Shown: positions 35,545 through 43,738 of the stretch, piece after piece
How the letters are laid out: every line of letters begins with the position of its first letter
Numbering within the stretch: the stretch's first letter is position 1
Assembly: GCA_964615335.1 (NCBI GenBank)
Contig: CAZTMT010000004.1
Coordinates: 124,001-188,000 of the forward strand
Reading direction: 5' to 3'
DNA from: HR10 sp964615335
GTDB lineage: Bacteria > Acidobacteriota > Blastocatellia > HR10
DNA length: 64,000 nucleotides
Notes under the pieces: generated by a model
What the model saw: the letters and a program-made list of their open reading frames with translations, nothing else
Told to the model about the DNA's origin: nothing
Databases searched by the model: none
Translations under genes and position numbers: made by a program

Positions 35545-35574
35545 TTGACGCGGAGCGCGGCCATGCCGTAAGGT
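35545..35574 (+). promoter_or_regulatory. Possible promoter of the mqnC-aminotransferase pair
   Basis: TTGACG (35545-35550), 18-base spacer, TAAGGT (35569-35574), in the short gap after the lipoprotein gene. Confidence 0.45.
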
Positions 35575-35607
35575 AAAAGCTTACTGGGAGTCCCGTTCGG
35601 AGGGAAG

Positions 35608-36741
35608 ATGATGTGGACGTTGTGCCATCCGCCACGCGAGATTCGCCCGATCCTGGAGAAAGCTCTGGAGGGCGAGCGCCTCACGACGGAGGAGGCCGTT
35701 CGCCTTCTCGAATCGGATGATCTGCTCTCGCTGGGCATGGCGGCGGATCGGGTGCGCCAGAGGAAGCATCCCGGGGGGATCGTCACCTACATCATTGACC
35801 GCAACGTGAACTACACGAACATCTGCATTCAGTATTGCCACTTCTGCGCCTTCTATCGGCCTCCGGGATCTCCCGAAGGATATGTCGTGCCGCTTGAAGA
35901 GTTGTTTCAGAAGATCGAGGAGACGATCGCTCTGGGGGGAACAGGCATTCTGATGCAAGGGGGATTGAATCCGTACCTGAAGATCGACTACTACGAAGAC
36001 CTCCTGCGCGCGATCAAGCAGCGGTATCGAATTCACCTGCACTGTTTCTCTCCGACAGAAATCGTGCACATCGCGCGGGTCTCCAAGCTTTCGCTTCGCG
36101 AGGTCATCCGGCGATTGAAAGCGGCGGGCCTGGATTCGATCCCGGGGGGTGGGGGGGAGATCCTGGACGATGAGATCCGGCGGCGGATCGGGCGCAAGAC
36201 GACCAGCGAGGAATGGCTCACCGTCATGCGCATGGCTCACGAAGAGGGGCTGCGCACGACGGCGACGATGGTCATCGGATTCGGAGAGTCGCTCTGGCAT
36301 CGCGCGCGACATCTGGAACGCATTCGTGCCCTGCAGGATGAGACGGGGGGATTCACGGCGTTCATCCCCTGGACGTATCAGCCGGAGAATACGGAGCTGG
36401 GGCGAGAGGGATGGTTGGAAGCGACGGCAGTGGAGTATTTGAAGCTGCTGGCCGTCTCGCGGCTCTATCTGGATAATGTGGACCATCTGCAGGTCTCCTG
36501 GTTGACGCAGGGCTTGAAGGTCGCGCAGGTCGGGTTGCGCTTCGGGGCGGACGATTTCGGGAGCACGATCATCGAGGAGAATGTCGTCACGGCGGCCGGA
36601 GTGCCGCGCATCTCGGTGAGCGAAGCCGAGATTCGCCGTCTCATCCGTGATGCCGGGTTCCGCCCGCAACAGCGCGATACGCTCTATCGTCCCGTCGAGC
36701 GTCCCCGTGCGGAGGAAGGCGTTGCGGATCCCGCTCGTTGA
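35608..36741 (+). CDS. mqnC: Cyclic dehypoxanthinyl futalosine synthase (radical SAM)
   Basis: A 377-residue radical SAM enzyme that cyclises dehypoxanthine futalosine in the futalosine route to menaquinone. The 4Fe-4S motif CxxxCxxC is in YCHFC with its preceding Cys (NICIQYCHFCAFYR, about 72-85). QGGLNPYLKIDYYEDLL, the HLHCFSPTEI segment and SIPGGGGEILDDEIR match MqnC rather than the related MqnE. Two ATGs (35608, 35611) follow GGAGGG; the second is better spaced. No other mqn gene is in the window. The last 20 bases overlap the next gene. Confidence 0.9.
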   Translation: MMWTLCHPPREIRPILEKALEGERLTTEEAVRLLESDDLLSLGMAADRVRQRKHPGGIVTYIIDRNVNYTNICIQYCHFCAFYRPPGSPEGYVVPLEELFQKIEETIALGGTGILMQGGLNPYLKIDYYEDLLRAIKQRYRIHLHCFSPTEIVHIARVSKLSLREVIRRLKAAGLDSIPGGGGEILDDEIRRRIGRKTTSEEWLTVMRMAHEEGLRTTATMVIGFGESLWHRARHLERIRALQDETGGFTAFIPWTYQPENTELGREGWLEATAVEYLKLLAVSRLYLDNVDHLQVSWLTQGLKVAQVGLRFGADDFGSTIIEENVVTAAGVPRISVSEAEIRRLIRDAGFRPQQRDTLYRPVERPRAEEGVADPAR

Positions 36742-37921
36742 TCTTCGGCGTCAGCATCGCTCTATCCGCCGTCCCCTTCTTTCGGCGATCAAGCGCGTTT
36801 TCAAATCGGGGCGTTTTGTCCTCGGGGAGGAAGTCGCGCGCTTCGAGCGGGAATGGGCGGCCTATTGTGGCGTCCCCTATGCCGTCGGGACCAGTTCCGG
36901 AGCGTCCGCTCTGCATCTGGCGATGCTCGTCCTCAATATTGGTCCGGGCGACGAGGTCATCACAGTCCCGTTCACGTTCATCGCGACCGTCTCCGAGATC
37001 ACGCGCGTGGGAGCGCGTCCGGTCTTCGTGGATATTGATCCGCGCTCGTACACGCTCGATATCGCGAAGCTGCGGGAGAAGATCGAGCGCGACTATTACT
37101 TCGACGAGCGGATCGGGCATCTGGTGAATCGCGCGACGCAGCGGCGGCTGAAAGCGATCCTCCCGGTCCATCTCTACGGGCAGATGGCCGATATGGGACC
37201 GCTTCGGGAGCTGGCTCGGCGCTACGGCGTGCGCCTCATCGAGGATGCCGCGCAGGCTCATGGAGCCGAGTATCGGATGAACGACGGGCAGCAGACGGCG
37301 ACGTTCAGGGCCGGGAGCCTCGGCGATCTGGGATGCTTCAGCTTCTATCCGAGCAAGAATCTGGGGGCCTGCGGAGAGGCGGGCGCCATCGTGACGCGCG
37401 AGGAGGCCTGGGCGCGGAGACTGCGATGCCTCGTCAACAATGGGCGAAGCCCGGAGGATCCCGATCGGCATCTGGAAGAGGGGTTCAATTACCGGCTCGA
37501 TGCTCTGCAGGCAGCGATCCTGCGCGCCAAACTGCGATATCTGGATCGGTGGAATGAGAGGCGGCGAGAGCTGGCGGCCCTTTACCGGCTCGCGCTCTCG
37601 GACGTGGAGGAAATCGTGCTTCCCGAGGAGATGCCGTACGCGCGGCACGTCTATCACCGGTATGTCGTGCGCGTTCCCGATCGCGATCGCGTTCGTCGCG
37701 CTTTGAGCGAGCAGGGGATTGAGACGGCCGCGCCCTACTCTGTGCCGCTGCATTTGCAGCCGGCGTATCGTCATCTCGGATACAGGGTGGGCGATTTCCC
37801 CGTGGCCGAAGCGTGCGCGCGGACCGTCCTCTCGCTGCCCCTCTATCCCGAATTGCGAGAGAAAGACATCCGCCGGATCGCGCGGGCGCTTCGCGCGGCG
37901 CTGCGCCCTCACTCCCGGTGA
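36722..37921 (+). CDS. DegT/DnrJ/EryC1/StrS-family aminotransferase
   Basis: A 399-residue PLP-dependent aminotransferase of the sugar aminotransferase type, usually acting on nucleotide-linked keto sugars for surface polysaccharides. Visible: IPLVDLRRQHRSIR start, GTSSGASALHLAML (PLP phosphate site), IEDAAQAHGAEY, and FSFYPSKNLGACGEAG with the PLP Lys. The chosen start is TTG 36722, since GGAGG lies six bases before it and family homology begins exactly there; an in-frame upstream ATG at 36647 would be read through the end of mqnC. It overlaps mqnC by 20 bases, so the two are co-expressed although their pathways look unrelated. Confidence 0.88.
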   Translation: MRIPLVDLRRQHRSIRRPLLSAIKRVFKSGRFVLGEEVARFEREWAAYCGVPYAVGTSSGASALHLAMLVLNIGPGDEVITVPFTFIATVSEITRVGARPVFVDIDPRSYTLDIAKLREKIERDYYFDERIGHLVNRATQRRLKAILPVHLYGQMADMGPLRELARRYGVRLIEDAAQAHGAEYRMNDGQQTATFRAGSLGDLGCFSFYPSKNLGACGEAGAIVTREEAWARRLRCLVNNGRSPEDPDRHLEEGFNYRLDALQAAILRAKLRYLDRWNERRRELAALYRLALSDVEEIVLPEEMPYARHVYHRYVVRVPDRDRVRRALSEQGIETAAPYSVPLHLQPAYRHLGYRVGDFPVAEACARTVLSLPLYPELREKDIRRIARALRAALRPHSR

Positions 37922-37930
37922 GCAGACCGC

Positions 37931-38926
37931 TCAGCGCGGGAGATATTTCTTGGGGAACTTTGCGACGACCGTGTAATGCGGATCCACGACGTTGGCCACG
38001 CGCAGGACGGCCACCTGCGAGACGACTTGCAGAGCCTCCCACTTCTCGAAGCCGTAATCTTCGACGAGCCACCGGATGAGTTCCACGCACGCGATGCGCA
38101 GCGCATCAATGAGCGGGCGCACGCTTCCGGCCACCATGATGTAGTCCTGATCCTCCAGGCGCGGCCAGCCGATCTTCTTCCCTTTGATGAGATCGAACTG
38201 GAAGGTGACCTCCATCGTCGTCTCCAATCCCGATCCGCAGATCTCGCCATCCCCCTGCAGGGCATGTCCGTCGCCGAAGTAAAAGAGCGCGCCTTCGTGG
38301 AAGATCGGCAGGTAGACGGTCGCTCCCTCGCGCACGTCCGAGGCATCCATATTGCCGCCGAAATTCCCCGGCCACAGCCCGTCGAAGGACTCTTCGCCCG
38401 GGGGCGCGACGGCCACGCGTCCGAGCATCGGAGAGAGCGGAACTTCGATCCGGCGCAGGCGACTGCCCGGCAGCTCAAGCGTCCCTGTCATCCGCTGCCG
38501 ATCGAGCTTCCAGACGAACCGCCGGGCGGGGATCGGATCGGTGAGCATGGGCGTCCATCGGTCGGCCGCCAGCACGCCGAAAGTCGGATTGTGCGTCGAG
38601 ATGGCGATGTCGCGATTGGGCCTGAGGCGCAGGATCTTCACGACGAGCGTATCCTCGGGCGTCGCCCCTTCGATGTAGAAGGGACCGACTTCACCCGGCC
38701 ATTTGCCTCCGGGACGTTCGTACCATTCGCCCCAGAGCGTCTCAGTCTCCACGATGTCACCCGGACGGATGCGCAAGACCGGCTCGCGCCGGGCAAACGT
38801 CGGATAGCCGTGCGTCGGCTTGAACCGATGGATCTCCGCCCGCACGGGGGATTCCGTGGCTATCCACAATCCAAGGGCTACCCCAAGACCTATTCCGGCA
38901 TGCGAGAGTCTTTTTGACCACCGCAT
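37931..38926 (-). CDS. Exported acetamidase/formamidase-family protein
   Basis: A 331-residue protein of the FmdA/AmdA family, whose known members hydrolyse formamide or acetamide to ammonia. Seen: RIRPGDIVETETLWGEW, GPFYIEGATPEDTLVVKIL, GNFGGNMDASDVREGATVYLP, and FYFGDGHALQGDGEICGSG with the putative metal ligands. Unlike the classic cytoplasmic amidases it starts with a signal peptide (about 1-30, cleavage after VRA). ATG 38926 is chosen because GGAGGGGGATGAG precedes it; the ATG at 38944 contains that ribosome binding site. Substrate unknown. Confidence 0.85.
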   Translation of the reverse strand: MRWSKRLSHAGIGLGVALGLWIATESPVRAEIHRFKPTHGYPTFARREPVLRIRPGDIVETETLWGEWYERPGGKWPGEVGPFYIEGATPEDTLVVKILRLRPNRDIAISTHNPTFGVLAADRWTPMLTDPIPARRFVWKLDRQRMTGTLELPGSRLRRIEVPLSPMLGRVAVAPPGEESFDGLWPGNFGGNMDASDVREGATVYLPIFHEGALFYFGDGHALQGDGEICGSGLETTMEVTFQFDLIKGKKIGWPRLEDQDYIMVAGSVRPLIDALRIACVELIRWLVEDYGFEKWEALQVVSQVAVLRVANVVDPHYTVVAKFPKKYLPR

Positions 38927-38943
38927 CTCATCCCCCTCCTTCA

Positions 38944-38973
38944 TTGAAAATCTCTCCTGACGCCCTGTACTAT
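38944..38973 (+). promoter_or_regulatory. Promoter of the NCS2 permease gene
   Basis: TTGAAA (38944-38949), 18-base spacer, TACTAT (38968-38973). Divergent from the amidase-like gene. Confidence 0.5.
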
Positions 38974-39030
38974 ACCTGTTTTGCTGGGGTCGAGCGAGAG
39001 AGATCTGGGGATGAGAGAAGGGAGACCGAT

Positions 39031-40383
39031 ATGGGCGCTCATCTGATCACGGAGCGAGGGATCGCCTTTTTGGAGCGACGCTTTCATCTGGCGGAACAGG
39101 GGACGACGGTGCGAACCGAAGTGGTGGCCGGTGTGACGACCTTCTTGACCATGGCCTATATTGTCTTCGTCCAGCCGGCCGTGCTGAGCGCCGCGGGCAT
39201 GGATTTCGGCGCCGTGCTCGTCGCCACGTGTCTCTCCAGTGCTCTGGCTACGCTTCTGATGGCTTTTCTGGCCAACTATCCGATCGCCGTCGCTCCGGCC
39301 ATGGGGCATAATTTCTTCTTCGTCTACACGGTCGTGCTGGGCAGGCATGTGCCGTGGCAGGTCGCGCTGGGGGCGGTCGCGTTAGCGGGTTTTGTCTTCA
39401 TCCTCACTGCAGGGATTGGATTGCGCGAGCGGCTCATCACGGCGATTCCCGATTCGCTCAAGCGGGCTATCGCCGCCGGCATCGGATTGCTCATCGCCCG
39501 AGTCGGTCTGCAGTGGGCGGGGGTGATCACGGCGTCGCCGGATACGCTTGTGACTCTCGGCGATGTGAAAGCACGGCCCGTTCTGCTCGCCCTCTTCGGG
39601 CTCGTCCTGATGGCGATTCTCTTCGTCCGCCGCGTCCGGGGAGCCGTGCTCTGGGGCATTTTGCTGACGACGCTCATCGGGCTCTTTTTCGGATTGGTCA
39701 CCTATCACGGGATCCTCGGTCGTCCCCCGTCGCTTCGGCCGACGTTCCTTCAGCTCGACGTGAAGGGAGCGTTTCGACCGCAGATGCTGGAAGTGATCTT
39801 CGTCTTCTTCTTCCTGGCGCTCTTCGATTCGGTGGGAACGCTGGTCGGAATCGCGGGGCAGGCGGGGTTGTTGCGAAACGGCCATCTCCCCCGCGCGCGC
39901 GAAGCGCTTCTGGCGGACGCTCTGGGCACAGTCGGCGGAGCCCTTCTGGGCACATCCACAGTCACCGCCTATATTGAGAGCGCGACAGGCGTGGCCAGCG
40001 GAGGACGAACAGGATTGGCGAATCTCGTTACAGCCGCCCTGTTTTTGCTCTCGCTTTTGTTCTACCCTCTGGTTCGGATGATCGGTGGGGGATATGCGAC
40101 GCCTCAGGGGACGACGCTCTATCCGGTCGTCGCGCCAGCTCTTATTCTGGTCGGCACGATGATGATGAAAGAAGCTTCCCGCATCCCTTGGGGGGAGATG
40201 ACGGAAGCGATTCCGGCGTTCCTCACTCTGATCCTGATGCCTCTTTCGTTGAGCATCACGGATGGAATCGCTTTCGGCTTCATCTCGTATGCGCTCTTGA
40301 AGCTCGCGGTTGGGCGCGGGCGCGACGTGCATTGGCTCGTCTATCTTTTTGCGGGTCTCTTCGTGGTGCGGTATCTGTTCTGA
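39031..40383 (+). CDS. NCS2-family purine/pyrimidine permease (AzgA-like)
   Basis: A 450-residue inner membrane permease of the nucleobase-cation symporter 2 family, AzgA/adenine-hypoxanthine-guanine branch. About 12-14 hydrophobic segments. Family marks: an N-terminal TEVVAGVTTFLTMAYIVFVQP, NYPIAVAPAMGHNFFF (the AzgA-type substrate-binding loop, usually APGMGLNAFF), ALFDSVGTLVGIAGQAGLL, and SATGVASGGRTGLANLV. The APAMGHNFFF variation differs from the typical loop and may alter specificity. Start ATG 39031 with GGGAG; an in-frame ATG at 38914 would overlap the divergent gene. It could supply bases for the salvage enzymes encoded at 11-16 kb (inference). Confidence 0.88.
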   Translation: MGAHLITERGIAFLERRFHLAEQGTTVRTEVVAGVTTFLTMAYIVFVQPAVLSAAGMDFGAVLVATCLSSALATLLMAFLANYPIAVAPAMGHNFFFVYTVVLGRHVPWQVALGAVALAGFVFILTAGIGLRERLITAIPDSLKRAIAAGIGLLIARVGLQWAGVITASPDTLVTLGDVKARPVLLALFGLVLMAILFVRRVRGAVLWGILLTTLIGLFFGLVTYHGILGRPPSLRPTFLQLDVKGAFRPQMLEVIFVFFFLALFDSVGTLVGIAGQAGLLRNGHLPRAREALLADALGTVGGALLGTSTVTAYIESATGVASGGRTGLANLVTAALFLLSLLFYPLVRMIGGGYATPQGTTLYPVVAPALILVGTMMMKEASRIPWGEMTEAIPAFLTLILMPLSLSITDGIAFGFISYALLKLAVGRGRDVHWLVYLFAGLFVVRYLF

Positions 40384-40402
40384 GGGGAAATGAGACCTCC
40401 GC

Positions 40403-41341
40403 TCAGGTCTCCAGCAACGCGAGCGCGCCCTGGGCGATGAGGTGCTCAGCGAGTCGGCGTCCCAGGGCGGCGGCTTCCGTGAGTGGCCCCGTGAGCTGCG
40501 CTTTCAAAAGGCGCGTCCCGTTGGGACTTGCGATCAATCCGCGGAGAAGAAGCTGAGGTTCGGCATCCGCGTCCTGGGGGAGCACCTCAGCATATGCGGC
40601 GATCGGGACGTGGCAGCTTCCGCCGAGCCGTTGCAGGAATGCGCGCTCCGCCGTAATGCAGAGCCGCGTCATCGGGTGATCCAGGGGCGCCACCTGCGCG
40701 TTCACCCACTCATCCTCAACGCGCGTCTCGATGGCGAGGGCTCCCTGGCCGATAGCCGGGAGCATCACATCCGGGGAGATGCGCTCGGCGATCCGGTCTT
40801 CCAGACCGAGACGCTGAAGCCCTGCGGCCGCCAGGATGATCGCATCGTACTGGCCCTGGTCGAGTTTGCGCAAGCGGGTGTCCACATTTCCACGCAGAGG
40901 GAGAATCTGAAGATCGGGGCGTCGCGCGCGAAGCTGCACCAGGCGCCGCAGGCTGCTTGTCCCCACGACGGCCCCTTCGGGGAGAGTGAGCACAGTCCCG
41001 TGGCCCATCCGTGTGCAGAGCGCATCGCGCGGATCTTCCCGAGGCAAGACGGCCGCCAGATGCAGCCCTTCGGGGATCTCCGCCGTCATGTCTTTCAAAC
41101 TGTGGACGGCCAGATCAATCTCTCGAGCCAGCAGGGCTTCCTCCAGCTCCTTGATGAACAGACCCTTGCCCCCGAAGGCCGTGAGAGACCGATCCACGAT
41201 GCGATCTCCCGTAGTCTTGATGATCTTCAGTGAGAACGAGAGATCAGGATATCGCGCGGCCAGTGCCGCACGCACGATCTCGGCCTGGCGAAGGGCCAGC
41301 GGACTTCCACGCGATCCGATGATCACATGCGTGCGTCTCAT
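40403..41341 (-). CDS. hemC: Hydroxymethylbilane synthase (porphobilinogen deaminase)
   Basis: A 312-residue enzyme polymerising four porphobilinogens into hydroxymethylbilane for haem. IGSRGSPLALRQAE near the N-terminus, GKGLFIKELEEALL, VHSLKDM, GTSSLRR, and the dipyrromethane-cofactor Cys in GGSCHVPIAAY (about 235-245) are all present. Start ATG 41341 overlaps the hemA stop by ATGA, so translation is coupled to hemA. The open frame extends to 41428 inside hemA but is not used. Confidence 0.95.
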   Translation of the reverse strand: MRRTHVIIGSRGSPLALRQAEIVRAALAARYPDLSFSLKIIKTTGDRIVDRSLTAFGGKGLFIKELEEALLAREIDLAVHSLKDMTAEIPEGLHLAAVLPREDPRDALCTRMGHGTVLTLPEGAVVGTSSLRRLVQLRARRPDLQILPLRGNVDTRLRKLDQGQYDAIILAAAGLQRLGLEDRIAERISPDVMLPAIGQGALAIETRVEDEWVNAQVAPLDHPMTRLCITAERAFLQRLGGSCHVPIAAYAEVLPQDADAEPQLLLRGLIASPNGTRLLKAQLTGPLTEAAALGRRLAEHLIAQGALALLET

Positions 41342-42648
41342 CGGGGCTTCCGGGGGGCGTCCTCCGGTGAGGAAGGGGGCTCGAAGAAGTCGCTCCAGAG
41401 CTGCAGAAGATTCACCTCTTCCGACCATCGCGTCCCTTCGCGGGCCGCGCGATGCAAGTGCGCCACGGCCGGATGGGCGAATTTGTTGATGATGCCGTCC
41501 AGCAGATGTCGCAGAGCGTGCTCCTGTTCCGGAGTGAGCGATCCGAGATAACGGCGGTGGCGCTCCAGTTCCCCATAAGCGATCTCCTGCAGGCGGCGGC
41601 GAAAGGCAGCGATCAGGGGTCCGACCTCCAGGTCCCGGAGGGACTTCAGGAACTCTTCCACAGCGTGATCCACGAGAACCTCAGCGCGCGCCGCTTCGGC
41701 CCGACGCCGCTCTCGATGGGCGTGCGCGATCTGATCCAAATCGTCAATGTCATAGAGGAACACGTTTTCCAGCTCTCCGATGCTCGGCTCGATCGTGCGC
41801 GGGACCGAGATGTCAATGAGGAAAAGGGGGCGGTTGCGACGGGCCGAGAGGGCCGTCAGGATATGCTCTCTTCGGAGAATCCATTCGGCGCCTCCGGCCG
41901 AGCTGATGACAATATCGGCGCGCGCCAGATTCGTCGCCAGCGCTTCCAGGGGAAGCACTTCCGCCGAGAAGTGAGCAGCCAGATGCTCGGCGCGCTCCCG
42001 CGTGCGGTTGCAGATGAGCACATGCCGGACGCCCGATGAAACCAGATGGCGAACAGCCAGCTCGGCCATCTTGCCCGCTCCGATCAGCAGGACTGTCTTC
42101 CCGGTGAGGTCCTCGAAGATCTTCCGGGCCAGTTCGACGGCGACGGAACTGACTGAGACCGGAGCCGTCCCGATCGCCGTCTCCGTGCGCACGCGCTTGG
42201 CCACCGAGAAGGCGCGCGGCAGGAGAAGATGCAGAATCTTGCCCACGGTGCCGGCTTCCACAGCTCGCGCGTAGGCCTGCTTCACCTGCCCGAAGATCTG
42301 CGGCTCCCCGAGGACCATCGAATCCAGACCGGCCGTGACGCGGAAAAGATGCCGAACGGCTTCGCGATCCACGTGCCGATAAAAAGCCGTTTCGTATTCG
42401 GCCCGCGAGAGGCCGCGGTGCGCTTCCAGGAAAGCACAGATACGTTCCAGAGCGGCGCGCTCCGAGGTCGGAGCGATCGCCAGAAGCTCCACGCGGTTAC
42501 ATGTGGAGAGAATGAGTCCCTCGGTGATCGTCGTTCCGTCCACAAGCTGTCGGAGCGCTTCAGGAATCTCCGCGTCGGCGAAGGCCAAGCGCTCGCGCAC
42601 CTCCAGAGGTGCCGTCCGGTGGTTCACTCCGACAAGGAGGATTTTCAT
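41338..42648 (-). CDS. hemA: Glutamyl-tRNA reductase
   Basis: A 436-residue enzyme reducing glutamyl-tRNA to glutamate-1-semialdehyde, the committed step of the C5 haem pathway. N-terminal VNHRTAPLEVRERLAF, the catalytic Cys in STCNRVELL (about 47-55), HLFRVTAGLDSMVLGEPQI, and the NADPH-binding LLIGAGKMAELAVRHL are seen; a C-terminal dimerisation domain completes it. Start ATG 42648, with AAGGAGG upstream, overlaps the ccsA stop by ATGA. Feedback control by haem is usual for the family but is not visible here. Confidence 0.96.
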   Translation of the reverse strand: MKILLVGVNHRTAPLEVRERLAFADAEIPEALRQLVDGTTITEGLILSTCNRVELLAIAPTSERAALERICAFLEAHRGLSRAEYETAFYRHVDREAVRHLFRVTAGLDSMVLGEPQIFGQVKQAYARAVEAGTVGKILHLLLPRAFSVAKRVRTETAIGTAPVSVSSVAVELARKIFEDLTGKTVLLIGAGKMAELAVRHLVSSGVRHVLICNRTRERAEHLAAHFSAEVLPLEALATNLARADIVISSAGGAEWILRREHILTALSARRNRPLFLIDISVPRTIEPSIGELENVFLYDIDDLDQIAHAHRERRRAEAARAEVLVDHAVEEFLKSLRDLEVGPLIAAFRRRLQEIAYGELERHRRYLGSLTPEQEHALRHLLDGIINKFAHPAVAHLHRAAREGTRWSEEVNLLQLWSDFFEPPSSPEDAPRKPR

Positions 42649-43463
42649 AAGATGTGCCCGAAGAGGCGAGCGGTTACAAACGTGGCAGCCGTCGCCAGAA
42701 ATCCCGCGATGAGAAGCATCGCCGCTCGACGTCCCCGCCACCCCGCCGTCAGCCGGTAATGGACGATGACCAGATAGAAAAGCCAGGTGATCAGGGCCAG
42801 GACGATGATGGGATCCCCACGCCAGAAGACCGAATCGCTGCGGTGCATCAGGATGATCCCCATGCCGATTCCGAGCGTGAGCGCGAGGAAGCCGAACAGA
42901 AGCGACCGATGGCCGATCGCCTCGCAGGTAGAAAGCGAGGGGAAATAGCGATAGATGATTCCAAAACGCTTGCGTTTCAGCTCCCGCTCCTGCAGCAGAT
43001 ACATCAAAGAGGCGAGGAACGCCAGCAGAAATCCCGCGTAGGCGAGCATCATGAAGGCGATGTGCAGCGGGAGCGCCGGCATGCGTAAAAGCTCCTCCAG
43101 CTCTTCGGGCAGCAGCCGGAACCCTCGGGAGACCAGGGCGACGCCAATAAACAGCAAGACGATCGGGAAGACGAAAAGCCCGAGGACCTCTCGGCCCGTC
43201 CTCTGAATGGCCAAATAATACACAGCGATGGCCCAGGCGAGAGAGGCGAAGACCTCCTGCGTGCTGATGATCGGCACATGGCCGAAGCGCATCGCCGTAT
43301 GGATCAGCCAGATCGTATGCGCTCCCACTCCCGCCCCCAAGAAGATCAGCGAGAGCTTCCTCCAGGAGTGCCCCCCTCCCATCCAGAAGCCCGCGGTCAC
43401 ATGTAGCAGGGCGAGCCCGTAGGCGGCCGCTGCCCCCAGAAGGAGCATATCTTCTCGATTCAT
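42645..43463 (-). CDS. Cytochrome c assembly (CcsA/HemX-like) membrane protein
   Basis: A 272-residue membrane protein with eight hydrophobic segments, of the CcsA/CcmC/HemX superfamily that handles haem at the membrane. Conserved-type histidines lie in an HTIWLIHT segment (about residue 48-55) and HRS near the C-terminus; the tryptophan-rich WWD loop of true CcmC proteins is not obvious. Its place directly before hemA-hemC matches the hemX position of Gram-positive haem operons, so HemX (a regulator of HemA level) is an alternative to a cytochrome c role. ATG 43463 has no ribosome binding site and a promoter box ends 15 bases upstream. Confidence 0.82.
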   Translation of the reverse strand: MNREDMLLLGAAAAYGLALLHVTAGFWMGGGHSWRKLSLIFLGAGVGAHTIWLIHTAMRFGHVPIISTQEVFASLAWAIAVYYLAIQRTGREVLGLFVFPIVLLFIGVALVSRGFRLLPEELEELLRMPALPLHIAFMMLAYAGFLLAFLASLMYLLQERELKRKRFGIIYRYFPSLSTCEAIGHRSLLFGFLALTLGIGMGIILMHRSDSVFWRGDPIIVLALITWLFYLVIVHYRLTAGWRGRRAAMLLIAGFLATAATFVTARLFGHIL

Positions 43464-43478
43464 AGGTGCGAGGGGAAA

Positions 43479-43508
43479 ATTGTAGATTCTCCGCAGAGCG
43501 CGGGTCAA
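43479..43508 (-). promoter_or_regulatory. Promoter of the ccsA-hemA-hemC operon
   Basis: Minus-strand TACAAT (43479-43484) with TTGACC (43503-43508) 18 bases upstream. The leader would be about 9 bases with no ribosome binding site. Confidence 0.6.
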
Positions 43509-43738
43509 TCACCGGCGCGCGCCTTGCCTTTCGATCTCGCACACGAGCGCGTGCGCGCGGGTTCTCCGCCGACTTTCAATTTCGCCAGAGCGCCGCTCTT
43601 GTGTAAGCTTATGCTTTCATCGGGAGCGCTGGGTGGGAGTCCTCGGAAGTCTCCCGATTCGGCAGAGGGCCTCACCCGGCGGACTCCCATCGGGGATCCC
43701 TGAGCGGGGCCCCCGGAGAAGAAGAGGAGGAGAAAAAT

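Noticed and set aside
40392..40411. GAGACCT/AGGTCTC hairpin between the NCS2 permease and hemC as a terminator
   Set aside because: A 7-bp stem overlapping the hemC stop with no T-run on either strand; too weak to call.
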